The notes under the pieces were generated by a model. That model had not been told where the DNA came from and made no database searches. It worked only from the letters and a program-made list of their open reading frames with translations. This document shows positions 47,311 to 56,162 of a DNA stretch of 64,000 bases, piece after piece. The DNA is taken from contig NZ_BNCM01000003.1 in NCBI RefSeq assembly GCF_014656475.1, forward strand, positions 248,001 through 312,000. The letters are read 5' to 3'. The position numbers and the translations under genes are program-made. The first letter of the stretch is position 1. Each line of letters opens with the position of its first letter. Source of the DNA: Sinomonas cellulolyticus. Its GTDB lineage: Bacteria; Actinomycetota; Actinomycetes; Actinomycetales; Micrococcaceae.

Positions 47311-48789
47311 CTACCGCTCCCCGCAGACCTCCGCCGGCCCCGATGCGCGCTCGTCCTGGGCGCCCGAGGCGCGCTCGTCCTGGGCGCCCGAGGCGCGGGC
47401 CCGTTCCGGGTACGCGGGCTCGACGACGCGGGGGTGGTCGTCGATGCAGTGCGGCCTGCTGATCACCCACCCGGAGACGCCGAGCACCACGAGGGTCAGC
47501 CCGAGGAACGCGAAGGACGGCGTCCAGGTCCCGGTCGCGTCGTGGAGGAGCCCGACCAGGAGCGGACCGGTGCATGCCACCACGTACCCCACGCCCTGCG
47601 CGAACCCGGACACCGCTCCGGAGGCCTGATGCGAGCGGGTGCGCAGGTTGACGAGCACGAGCGCGAGGGGGAAGGTCGCCGGCCCGAGGCCCGCGAGCGT
47701 GGACCAGAGCCACGTGGCCGTGCCCGGGGCGAGCAGGAGGCCGAGGTACCCGGCCGCGAAGCCCGTCACGCCGAACGCGACGACGGGGAACGGGTTCCGC
47801 AGGCGCGAGGCCAGGATCGGCACCGCGAGGCTCAGCGGCAGGCCCAGGCCGGCGAAGATCCCGACCTGGACGCCTGCAGCGGCGGGGCCCAGCCCCGCCT
47901 CCGCCACGATGCCGGGCAGCCACGCGAACATCGCATACGTGTTCAGGGACGTGCACCCGAACATCAGGGCGAGTGCCCACGCCGCCGGCGCACGCCACGG
48001 ACGCACGGTGACCCGCCCGCTGCCGCGGACGACGGCGCGTGGCGCGGAGCCGCCGTCGTGCGCCCGGAGGCGGCTGGTCGGCTCAGGCGAGCCGGTGCGC
48101 TCGGGTGAACTCCCCGACGCAGGGGAAGGCGAGCGCGTGGCGGCCACGGACCCCGTCGGGGACGGCATCCGCCGCCCGCGCGCGGGCCACACGCTCAGCC
48201 AGGGGAGGATCGCGAGGATGTTCAGCGCGGCCCACCACCCGATGGAGAGCCGCCACCCGGCGGCGTCGGCCACGGGCACCGCCAGGAGCGGCGGAATGGT
48301 GGTGCCCGCGTTGATGACCGTCACGTACAGGGCGGTGAAGAGCCCCACCCGCTCGGGGAAGTACTTGCGCACGATGGGAGGCAGGACGACGTTGCCCACT
48401 CCCATGCCGGCCAGCGCGAGGGCCGAGCCCGCGAGGAACATGCCAGTCTCCGGCGCGGCCGCACGGAGCACCTGCCCCGCGCCCGAGGCCGCCATTGCGG
48501 CGACGGAGATCGCCTCGACGCTCCACGCCCGCATGAGGAGGGGTGTGGCGAGGCCGGCGACGCCGAACAGTGCCGTAGGCAGCATGCCCAGGACCGCCAC
48601 GAGCCAGGACGGCAGGAAGAGGTCGTGGCCGATGCCCTCCGTCAGCGGCGGGACGCTGGTCACCGCGGTGCGCAGCGTGAACGCCACGAGGAACAGGCCG
48701 GCCGCCACGAGGAACAGGCCGCGCCGCTCCGGCCTCCCGCCCGTCCGGGCCCTCGCCGGTTTCCGCTCCGCGCGGGGTTGTCGTCTCAC
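47311..48789 (-). CDS. CynX/NimT-family MFS transporter
   Basis: Membrane transporter of 492 residues, 12 helices in two halves joined by a long polar loop (about 210-265). The TM1 region TLRTAVTSVPPLTEGI and the repeats GMGVGNVVLPPIVRKYFP match the CynX/NimT (cyanate/2-nitroimidazole) group; the real substrate is unknown. The C-terminal tail has two ASGAQDER repeats from a 24-bp tandem repeat. Start is GTG at 48789, 6 nt after a TAGCGT -10 that overlaps the promoter of the divergent DUF2630 gene. Confidence 0.85.
   Translation of the reverse strand: MRRQPRAERKPARARTGGRPERRGLFLVAAGLFLVAFTLRTAVTSVPPLTEGIGHDLFLPSWLVAVLGMLPTALFGVAGLATPLLMRAWSVEAISVAAMAASGAGQVLRAAAPETGMFLAGSALALAGMGVGNVVLPPIVRKYFPERVGLFTALYVTVINAGTTIPPLLAVPVADAAGWRLSIGWWAALNILAILPWLSVWPARGRRMPSPTGSVAATRSPSPASGSSPERTGSPEPTSRLRAHDGGSAPRAVVRGSGRVTVRPWRAPAAWALALMFGCTSLNTYAMFAWLPGIVAEAGLGPAAAGVQVGIFAGLGLPLSLAVPILASRLRNPFPVVAFGVTGFAAGYLGLLLAPGTATWLWSTLAGLGPATFPLALVLVNLRTRSHQASGAVSGFAQGVGYVVACTGPLLVGLLHDATGTWTPSFAFLGLTLVVLGVSGWVISRPHCIDDHPRVVEPAYPERARASGAQDERASGAQDERASGPAEVCGER
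47345..47392. repeat. 24-bp in-frame tandem repeat, two copies
   Basis: Exact copies at 47345-47368 and 47369-47392. On the minus strand they encode ASGAQDER twice in the C-terminal tail of the MFS transporter. Confidence 0.9.
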
Positions 48790-48805
48790 CCCACGACGCT
48801 ATCGT
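48778..48805 (+). promoter_or_regulatory. promoter of the DUF2630 gene
   Basis: TTGTCG (48778-48783), a 16-bp spacer and TATCGT (48800-48805), which ends 7 nt before the ATG at 48813. The -35 lies inside the divergent transporter gene. Confidence 0.5.
48796..48801 (-). promoter_or_regulatory. -10 hexamer of the CynX-type gene (leaderless)
   Basis: TAGCGT on the minus strand, 6 nt before the GTG at 48789. It shares two bases with the opposing -10 at 48800-48805. Confidence 0.5.
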
Positions 48806-48812
48806 GGCTTCC

Positions 48813-49055
48813 ATGGACAAGGACATACTGGACCGGATCCGGGACCTCATCGACGAAGAGCACACGCTGCGCGCGGAGCATCCCGCAGGCACCGGTACCG
48901 ATGCGTCGAACTCCGTCAGGCTCGGGGAGGTCGAGGAGCAGCTCGACCAGTGCTGGGACCTCCTGCGCCAGCGCCGTGCCAAGCGCGAGTTCGGCGAGGA
49001 TCCGGACGAGGCCTCGGTGCGTCCGGCAGACGTCGTCGAGCACTACAGGGAGTAG
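48813..49055 (+). CDS. DUF2630 family protein
   Basis: Soluble helical protein of 80 residues (DKDILDRIRDLIDEEHTLR, then LGEVEEQLDQCWDLLRQRRAKREFGEDP). It matches the small actinobacterial DUF2630 type; no function known. ATG at 48813 is preferred over GTG at 48804, which would overlap the -10. No ribosome-binding site is visible, consistent with a leaderless mRNA. Start codons of the two divergent genes are only 23 bp apart. Confidence 0.8.
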   Translation: MDKDILDRIRDLIDEEHTLRAEHPAGTGTDASNSVRLGEVEEQLDQCWDLLRQRRAKREFGEDPDEASVRPADVVEHYRE

Positions 49056-49111
49056 GTTCTGCAGCGTCACCGCCGCCGCCCCGCGCGGCCGCCGCGCGGG
49101 CCGGTCCCGGT

Positions 49112-49140
49112 TTGCGTCCTGACCCCGGGCACCTGATAAG
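49112..49140 (+). promoter_or_regulatory. promoter of tRNA-Arg
   Basis: TTGCGT (49112-49117), 17-bp spacer, GATAAG (49135-49140). It predicts a start near 49148 and a 5' leader of about 23 nt before the tRNA. Confidence 0.55.
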
Positions 49141-49170
49141 CTCGATGAGTTCCCGCAAGGGAAGCCTGAT

Positions 49171-49243
49171 GCCCTCGTAGCTCAGGGGATAGAGCGTCTG
49201 CCTCCGGAGCAGAAGGCCGTAGGTTCGAATCCTATCGAGGGCA
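49171..49243 (+). tRNA. tRNA-Arg (anticodon CCG)
   Basis: 73 nt folding into a full cloverleaf: acceptor GCCCTCG/CGAGGGC, D arm GCTC..GAGC, anticodon stem TCTGC/GCAGA with loop CTCCGGA (anticodon CCG, reading CGG), and T arm with GTTCGAAT. Discriminator A; CCA is not encoded. Flanked by its own promoter and terminator. Confidence 0.97.
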
Positions 49244-49248
49244 CCGCA

Positions 49249-49285
49249 AGCACCCCCGGTCCGTATGGGCCGGGGGTGCTTTGTC
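49249..49285 (+). terminator. terminator of tRNA-Arg
   Basis: A 14-bp stem with one G-U pair (AGCACCCCCGGTCC / GGGCCGGGGGTGCT), loop GTAT, followed by TTGTCGTT. Confidence 0.75.
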
Positions 49286-49355
49286 GTTGCAGCATGGTTC
49301 CGCCCCGAGTGCGCCCGAACGGCCGTCCGGGCGCGCAGGCAGCAGGCCGCAGACC

Positions 49356-49399
49356 GCAGGAAGGGCCCCGCCGAGTGCTCTCGGCGGGGCCCTTCCTGC
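49356..49399 (-). terminator. 20-bp perfect hairpin behind catA
   Basis: gcaggaagggccccgccgag at 49356-49375 pairs with 49380-49399 around TGCT. It lies 79 bp past the catA stop and 70 bp from the tRNA terminator, in an otherwise empty gap. No T-run on the catA side. Confidence 0.6.
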
Positions 49400-49478
49400 G
49401 CCGCGTCGTGCGGCGTCCTGCGCGGATGCCTTCCTGCAGGGGCCTGGTGCTCAGACTCCGGTGCTGGAGTCGCGGGGC

Positions 49479-50586
<1,108 letters not shown>

Positions 50587-52008
50587 ATGACGGAAACCCT
50601 GGACCATGTCCGTGCCCAGCTCTCCGACGCGCTCATCGAGGACGCGTCGACCGGCACGTACCGGGCGAAGCGCAGCATCTTCACCGATGAGGAGCTGTTC
50701 GAGCTCGAGATGAAGTACATCTTCGAGGGCAACTGGGTCTACCTGGCGCACGAGAGCCAGATCCCCAACGTGGGTGACTACTTCACCACCTACATCGGCC
50801 GCCAGCCGGTCGTGATCTCGCGCGCCAAGGACGGCGAGCTGTACGCCCACATCAATGCGTGCAGCCACCGTGGCGCCATGCTCTGCCGCCGCAAGACGGA
50901 CAACCGCACGACCTTCACGTGTCCGTTCCACGGCTGGACGTTCTCGAACAACGGCAAGCTCCTCAAGGTCAAGGACCCCCGCGACGCGGGCTACCCGGAG
51001 CAGTTCAACAAGGACGGCTCGCACGATCTGACCAAGGTGGCCCGCTTCGACAGCTACCGCGGCTTCCTCTTCGGCAGCGTCAATCCGGACGTGAAGCCCC
51101 TCGAGGAGCACCTCGGCGAGGCCACGAAGATCATCGACATGATCGTGGACCAGTCCCCCGAGGGCCTCGAGGTCCTGCGCGGTGCCTCGACCTACACCTA
51201 CGACGGCAACTGGAAGGTGCAGGCGGAGAACGGCGCGGACGGCTACCACGTCTCGGCGACGCACTGGAACTACGCAGCGACCACCTCCCGGCGCGGCACG
51301 GGCGAGTCGAGCAACGAGACGAAGGCGATGGACGCCGGCACGTGGGGCAAGCAGGGCGGGGGCTACTACTCGTTCGAGCACGGCCACCTGCTGCTGTGGA
51401 TGTGGTGGGGCAACCCGCAGGACCGCCCGAACTTCGACAAGAAGGAGGAGTGGACGGAGCAGTTCGGGGCCGAGCGCGCCGAGTTCATGGTTGGCGCCTC
51501 CCGCAACCTGTGCCTGTACCCGAACGTCTACCTCATGGACCAGTTCAGCTCGCAGATCCGGCACTTCCGCCCGATCTCGGTGGACAAGACCGAGGTGACC
51601 ATCTACTGCATCGCCCCGAAGGGCGAGTCCGCCGAGGCGCGCGCCAACCGCATCCGCCAGTACGAGGACTTCTTCAACGCCACGGGCATGGCCACCCCGG
51701 ACGACCTCGAGGAGTTCCGCTCGTGCCAGAAGACGTACCTCGCGAGCGCCGCGCCGTGGAATGACATGAGCCGCGGCCAGGCGCACCAGCTGACCGGGCC
51801 CGACGAGACCGCGAAGGGCCTGGGCCTGAACCCGCTCTCGAGCGGCGTCAAGACTGAGGATGAGGGGCTCTACCCCATCCAGCACGGCTATTGGCGCGAG
51901 ACGATGCGCGCCGCGGTGGAGTCCGAGGAGCGCCTCGAGGAGGCCGAGCGCCAGGGTGCCGCTCCCTGCCCCGCCGCCCACCTGCAGTCCGCGTGCTCGC
52001 ACCACTGA
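50587..52008 (+). CDS. benA: benzoate 1,2-dioxygenase large (alpha) subunit
   Basis: Terminal oxygenase component that dihydroxylates benzoate. 473 residues: the Rieske centre is CSHRGAMLC (Cys-x-His) with CPFHGW 17 residues on (Cys-x2-His), and the mononuclear iron domain has the conserved [11 protein letters not shown]. The C-terminal [19 protein letters not shown] tail is Ala/Glu-rich. ATG at 50587 follows AAGGGAG. First gene of benABCD; benB follows after 46 bp. Confidence 0.95.
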   Translation: MTETLDHVRAQLSDALIEDASTGTYRAKRSIFTDEELFELEMKYIFEGNWVYLAHESQIPNVGDYFTTYIGRQPVVISRAKDGELYAHINACSHRGAMLCRRKTDNRTTFTCPFHGWTFSNNGKLLKVKDPRDAGYPEQFNKDGSHDLTKVARFDSYRGFLFGSVNPDVKPLEEHLGEATKIIDMIVDQSPEGLEVLRGASTYTYDGNWKVQAENGADGYHVSATHWNYAATTSRRGTGESSNETKAMDAGTWGKQGGGYYSFEHGHLLLWMWWGNPQDRPNFDKKEEWTEQFGAERAEFMVGASRNLCLYPNVYLMDQFSSQIRHFRPISVDKTEVTIYCIAPKGESAEARANRIRQYEDFFNATGMATPDDLEEFRSCQKTYLASAAPWNDMSRGQAHQLTGPDETAKGLGLNPLSSGVKTEDEGLYPIQHGYWRETMRAAVESEERLEEAERQGAAPCPAAHLQSACSHH

Positions 52009-52054
52009 TCCCGGCCCGGTTACTTCGCCAGTTCCTTCAAGGAGAGACATCCCC

Positions 52055-52573
52055 ATGACCCTCATGACCACGATCGTGCCCGGGACCATCGGGCTCGAGG
52101 ACGTGCGCCAGTTCCTCTACCGCGAGGCCCGCTTCCTCGACGACCGCGAATTCGACCGGTGGGTGGACTGCTACCACCCCGAGGCCGAGTTCTGGATGCC
52201 CGCCTGGGCCGACGACGACACCCTCACCGAGGACCCCCAGCGCGAGATCTCGCTCATCTACTACCCCAACCGGGGCGGCCTCGAGGATCGCGTGTTCCGG
52301 ATCAAGACGGAGCGCTCGGGCGCCACGAGCCTCCCGGACCCGCGCACGGGCCACAACATCACCAACGTCGAGATCCTCAGCCAGGAGGACGACGTCGTGG
52401 ACGTCCGCTTCAACTGGTTCACGCTCTACTACCGCTACAACACGGTCGACACCTACTTCGGCGACTCCTTCTACACGATCGACTTCTCCGGCACCCAGCC
52501 GGTGATCACCAGGAAGAAGGTCGTCCTCAAGAACGACTACATCCACCACGTCGTGGACATCTACCACATCTGA
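52055..52573 (+). CDS. benB: benzoate 1,2-dioxygenase small (beta) subunit
   Basis: 172-residue structural subunit of the alpha3beta3 oxygenase, with the family's cone-shaped SnoaL-like fold: EDVRQFLYREARFLDDREFDRWVDCYH near the start and RNNWF-like VRFNWFTLYYRY in the centre. AAGGAG lies 10 nt before ATG 52055; MTTIV at 52064 is an alternative. benC begins 11 bp after the stop. Confidence 0.95.
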   Translation: MTLMTTIVPGTIGLEDVRQFLYREARFLDDREFDRWVDCYHPEAEFWMPAWADDDTLTEDPQREISLIYYPNRGGLEDRVFRIKTERSGATSLPDPRTGHNITNVEILSQEDDVVDVRFNWFTLYYRYNTVDTYFGDSFYTIDFSGTQPVITRKKVVLKNDYIHHVVDIYHI

Positions 52574-52584
52574 GGAGGACACCC

Positions 52585-53661
52585 ATGACCACTGCACCTG
52601 ACTCCACCAGCCACTCCGTTGCCCTCGCCTTCGAGGACGGCGTCACGCGCTTCATCTCCGTCGCCCCGGGCCAGACGGTCGCCGACGCGTCCTACCGCTC
52701 CCGCATCAACATCCCCCTGGACTGCCGCGACGGCGCGTGCGGGACGTGCAAGGCGTTCTGCGAGTCCGGGACGTACGACGGCGGCGACTACATCGAGGAC
52801 GCGCTCACCGACGACGAGGCCGACGCCGGCTACTGCCTGCCCTGCCAGATGACCCCCCAGAGCGACCTCGTGCTGCGCATCTCCGGCACCGCCGAGATGG
52901 CCAAGAGCGGCGTGGGCCAGTTCACGGCCACCATCGAGAAGCTCCACTGGTACGCCGACAACACCGCCGGCCTCACGCTCGCCGTCGAGGAGCGCGAGAA
53001 GCTCGCCTACCTCCCCGGCCAGTACATGAACGTCAAGGTCCCGGGCACGGACGAGGAGCGCAGCTACTCCTTCTCGTCCGGCCCGACTGCCGAGAAGCTC
53101 ACCTTCCTGGTCCGCACCGCGCCCGACGGCGTCATGACCACCTACCTGAAGGAGCGTGCCGCGGTGGGCGACACCCTCACCCTCGAGGGGCCCAAGGGCA
53201 GCTTCTTCCTTCGCGACATCAAGCGCCCCACCCTCATGCTCGCGGGCGGAACGGGCATTGCCCCGCAGCTGGCGATGCTCGAGAAGCTCGCACAGGCCGC
53301 GTCTGAGGGGTCCGTCCCGGCCTTCCCGATCCACCTCGCGTACGGCGCCACGTGGGACAAGGACCTCGTCGAGGTCGAGGCACTCGAGCGCTACGCGGCG
53401 GCGATCCCCGGCTTCACCTTCGACACGATCGTGGCCGACGCCGAGTCGGACCACCCGAAGAAGGGCTACGTCACGCAGCACCTGCTGCCGGAGCACCTCA
53501 ACGACGGCGACGTGGACGTGTACCTGTGCGGGCCGCCCGCCATGGTCGACGCCGTGCGCCGGTACTTCGACGGCGAGGGCATCGCACCGGCCAACTTCTA
53601 CTACGAGCGGTTCGCGGTCGGCGCTGCACCGGCCCCGGCCCTCGCGGGCGCGGTCGCATGA
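52585..53661 (+). CDS. benC: benzoate 1,2-dioxygenase electron-transfer reductase
   Basis: Passes electrons from NADH to the Rieske centre. 358 residues: an N-terminal plant-type 2Fe-2S ferredoxin (CRDGACGTCKAFC with a later CLPC), an FAD domain (RSYSFSS) and an NAD domain (LAGGTGIAPQ, YLCGPPAMVD). GAGGAGG precedes the ATG. The stop overlaps the benD ATG by 4 bp. Confidence 0.96.
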   Translation: MTTAPDSTSHSVALAFEDGVTRFISVAPGQTVADASYRSRINIPLDCRDGACGTCKAFCESGTYDGGDYIEDALTDDEADAGYCLPCQMTPQSDLVLRISGTAEMAKSGVGQFTATIEKLHWYADNTAGLTLAVEEREKLAYLPGQYMNVKVPGTDEERSYSFSSGPTAEKLTFLVRTAPDGVMTTYLKERAAVGDTLTLEGPKGSFFLRDIKRPTLMLAGGTGIAPQLAMLEKLAQAASEGSVPAFPIHLAYGATWDKDLVEVEALERYAAAIPGFTFDTIVADAESDHPKKGYVTQHLLPEHLNDGDVDVYLCGPPAMVDAVRRYFDGEGIAPANFYYERFAVGAAPAPALAGAVA

Positions 53662-54521
53662 CGACGACGGACACCGCCCCTTCCAGGGCGGCGGGGAGGC
53701 GCACGGCGGCCGGTCCTTCCGCCCACCGTGGCCGCTTCACGGGACGGTCCGTCGTGGTCACGGGCGCTGCCCAGGGGATCGGGCGCGCGGTCGCGGAGCG
53801 CATCGCGGCCGAGGGCGGAGGTGTAGTCCTCGTCGACCGGGCGGAGCTCGTGCACGAGGTCGCCGCAGGAGTCCGTGAGGCGGCCGCCGCGTATCCGGAC
53901 CCCGCTCCCGTGCACAGCGTGACGGCGGACCTCGAGACGTTCGACGGCGCGCAGGCCGCCACCGAGGCGGCGATCGCCGCAGCGGGGCGGATCGACGTCG
54001 TGGTCAACAACGTGGGCGGCACGATCTGGGCCAAGCCGTACGAGCACTACACGCCCGAGGAGATCGAGAAGGAGGTGCGCCGCTCGCTCTTCCCGACGCT
54101 GTGGATGTGCCGCGCGGTGCTCCCCCACCTCATCGCCCAGAGGACCGGCACGATCGTCAACGTCGGCTCGGTGGCCACGCGGGGCGTCAACCGTGTCCCG
54201 TATGCGGCGTCGAAAGGCGGGGTGCGGGCGATCACGACCGCGCTTGCCCTCGAGGCCGCGCCGCACGGGGTGCGCGTTGTGGCCACCGCACCCGGCGGCA
54301 CCGAGGCCCCTGCCCGCGCCGTCCAGCGGGGACCGCTCCCCCAGACGGAGCAGGAGAAGGCCTGGTACCAGCAGATCGTGGACCAGACCGTGGACTCGTC
54401 GCTCATGAAGCGGTACGGGACGCTCGACGAGCAGGCCGCCGCCATCTGCTTCCTCGCCTCGGACGAGGCGTCCTACATCACGGGCACCATCCTGCCCGTG
54501 GCCGGAGGCGACCTCGGCTGA
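53658..54521 (+). CDS. benD: benzoate cis-diol dehydrogenase
   Basis: Oxidises 1,6-dihydroxycyclohexa-2,4-diene-1-carboxylate to catechol with loss of CO2. 287-residue short-chain dehydrogenase: TGAAQGIG nucleotide loop, VNNVGG, catalytic serine in NVGSVATRG and YAASK. The first 28 residues are an Arg/Ala-rich extension before the Rossmann fold. Translationally coupled to benC. Confidence 0.95.
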   Translation: MTTTDTAPSRAAGRRTAAGPSAHRGRFTGRSVVVTGAAQGIGRAVAERIAAEGGGVVLVDRAELVHEVAAGVREAAAAYPDPAPVHSVTADLETFDGAQAATEAAIAAAGRIDVVVNNVGGTIWAKPYEHYTPEEIEKEVRRSLFPTLWMCRAVLPHLIAQRTGTIVNVGSVATRGVNRVPYAASKGGVRAITTALALEAAPHGVRVVATAPGGTEAPARAVQRGPLPQTEQEKAWYQQIVDQTVDSSLMKRYGTLDEQAAAICFLASDEASYITGTILPVAGGDLG

Positions 54522-54540
54522 GGCCCTCCCCCAACGCGTT

Positions 54541-54574
54541 GCCGCCCCCGGTCCCCCACGGGTCCGGGGGCGGC
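54541..54574 (+). terminator. hairpin between benD and the transporter gene
   Basis: An 11-bp stem (GCCGCCCCCGG / CCGGGGGCGGC) with a 12-nt loop, 20 bp past the benD stop, followed by TTCGAATC. It may attenuate rather than end the operon. Confidence 0.5.
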
Positions 54575-54655
54575 TTCGAATCAGCAGTAAAGAACCATCA
54601 CGCATCACCAGCAGTTGTCCAGCTCCAGATCCCAGCACAGACATCGGAGTCTTGC

Positions 54656-56077
54656 ATGTCATCTTCAGCACAGGCTGCCCTCGGGCAGCGGCAGCGCAGC
54701 ACCCTGGTCTGGGTCGTCGCCCTCGGCACGGCGGCCCTCACGTTCGACGGCTATGACCTCGTGGTCTATGGCACCGTCGTCTCGGGCCTCATGAGGGACC
54801 CCAACCAGATCGGCCACCTCGATCCCGCCACAGCCGGCGTCCTCGGCAGCTACGCGCTCATCGGCGTCATGGTCGGGGCGCTCGCCAGCGGCGCGATCGG
54901 CGACTTCGTGGGCCGCCGAAAGGTCATGCTCGCCGCGCTCGCCTGGTTCTCACTCGGCATGGGCGCCACGGCGCTGGCCACCGACGTCGTGGCGTTCGGC
55001 ACCTTCCGGTTCGTCACGGGCATCGGCGTCGGCTCGCTCGTGGCCACCGCGGGCGCCATTGTCGCCGAATTCGCGCCCAAGAACAGGCGCAACTTCTACA
55101 ACGCCATCGTCTACTCCGGTGTGCCGGCGGGCGGCGTGCTCGCCTCGCTCCTGGCGCTCGCATTCAACAACGGTGCCGACTGGCGCCCCCTCTTCTGGGT
55201 CGGCGCCGCCCCTCTCGTGGTCATCCTCCCCCTCGCGGCGGCGAGGCTGCCTGAGTCGCCCCTGTGGCTCCTGGCGCGCGGCCGTTCGGCCGAGGCCGAG
55301 GCGCTCAGCCGCCGCACCGGCGTCGTGCTTCCACCTCCGGCGCAGCCGACCGCTGCGCACAGCGCGGAACATCGCCCCGCAGCGGACGACGGCGAGCCCG
55401 CGGGTTTCGCAGGCCTGGCCACCCGCCGCTTCGCTCTCCCCACGGCCCTTCTCGGCCTCATGAGCTTCGCCGGTCTCCTCTTGACCTACGGCCTCAACAC
55501 GTGGCTGCCGGAGATCATGGGCCAGTACGGGTTCGGCAAGGCGTACTCGCTCACGTTCCTGCTCGTGCTCAACGCGTCCGCGATCGTGGGCGGGCTCGTC
55601 GCGTCGGCGACCGTCGACAGGACAGGTCCCAAGCGGATCATCGCGGGCACGTTCGCGCTCGCGGCACTCGCCCTGATCCTCCTGAGCTTCCAGATGCCGT
55701 TCGCCGTCCTCCTGACCGCTGTGGGTGTCGCGGGCATCGGGACCATCGGGACCCAGGTCCTCGTCTACGGCTTCGTGTCCAACTTCTACACGACCCGGAC
55801 CCGAGCCGCGGGAGTGGCGTGGTGCGCGGGCTTCGGACGACTGGGCGGCATCCTCGGCCCGCTCCTCGGCGGCCTCCTGCTCTCTGCGGGAGTCACCGGC
55901 CAGACCGCATTCTGGCTGTTCGCCGTCGTCGCTCTGCTCGGCGCTGCCGTGACGGCCCTCGTCCCGCGGCCCCGGAGCACCCCCGTGCATGGTGGGGGCA
56001 GCGACGAGGGCGCCGCGACCCCGGCAGGTGCGGAGCGCCACGCCCCCGACGGCGAGCCGGAGCCGGCCATCCGGTGA
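54656..56077 (+). CDS. benK: MFS benzoate/aromatic acid:H+ symporter
   Basis: Uptake of benzoate, AAHS family. 473 residues with 12 helices. TM1 carries the DGxD signature in LTFDGYDLVVYG, and the TM2-TM3 loop is GDFVGRRK. Central and C-terminal loops are Pro/Ala/Gly-rich. CGGAG lies 6 nt before ATG 54656. Position directly behind benD supports benzoate as the substrate. Confidence 0.88.
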   Translation: MSSSAQAALGQRQRSTLVWVVALGTAALTFDGYDLVVYGTVVSGLMRDPNQIGHLDPATAGVLGSYALIGVMVGALASGAIGDFVGRRKVMLAALAWFSLGMGATALATDVVAFGTFRFVTGIGVGSLVATAGAIVAEFAPKNRRNFYNAIVYSGVPAGGVLASLLALAFNNGADWRPLFWVGAAPLVVILPLAAARLPESPLWLLARGRSAEAEALSRRTGVVLPPPAQPTAAHSAEHRPAADDGEPAGFAGLATRRFALPTALLGLMSFAGLLLTYGLNTWLPEIMGQYGFGKAYSLTFLLVLNASAIVGGLVASATVDRTGPKRIIAGTFALAALALILLSFQMPFAVLLTAVGVAGIGTIGTQVLVYGFVSNFYTTRTRAAGVAWCAGFGRLGGILGPLLGGLLLSAGVTGQTAFWLFAVVALLGAAVTALVPRPRSTPVHGGGSDEGAATPAGAERHAPDGEPEPAIR

Positions 56078-56150
56078 GGCCTCGCGCCGTGTCCTGTCCG
56101 ATGGACGGTCACAGGGTATCCCGGGGAATGCGCTCAGCGGGCCGTACGGC

Positions 56151-56156
56151 TACGGT
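56151..56156 (+). promoter_or_regulatory. -10 hexamer of the regulator gene
   Basis: TACGGT ends 6 nt before the ATG at 56163; the CGGAGC gap is too close for a Shine-Dalgarno. Confidence 0.4.
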
Positions 56157-56162
56157 CGGAGC

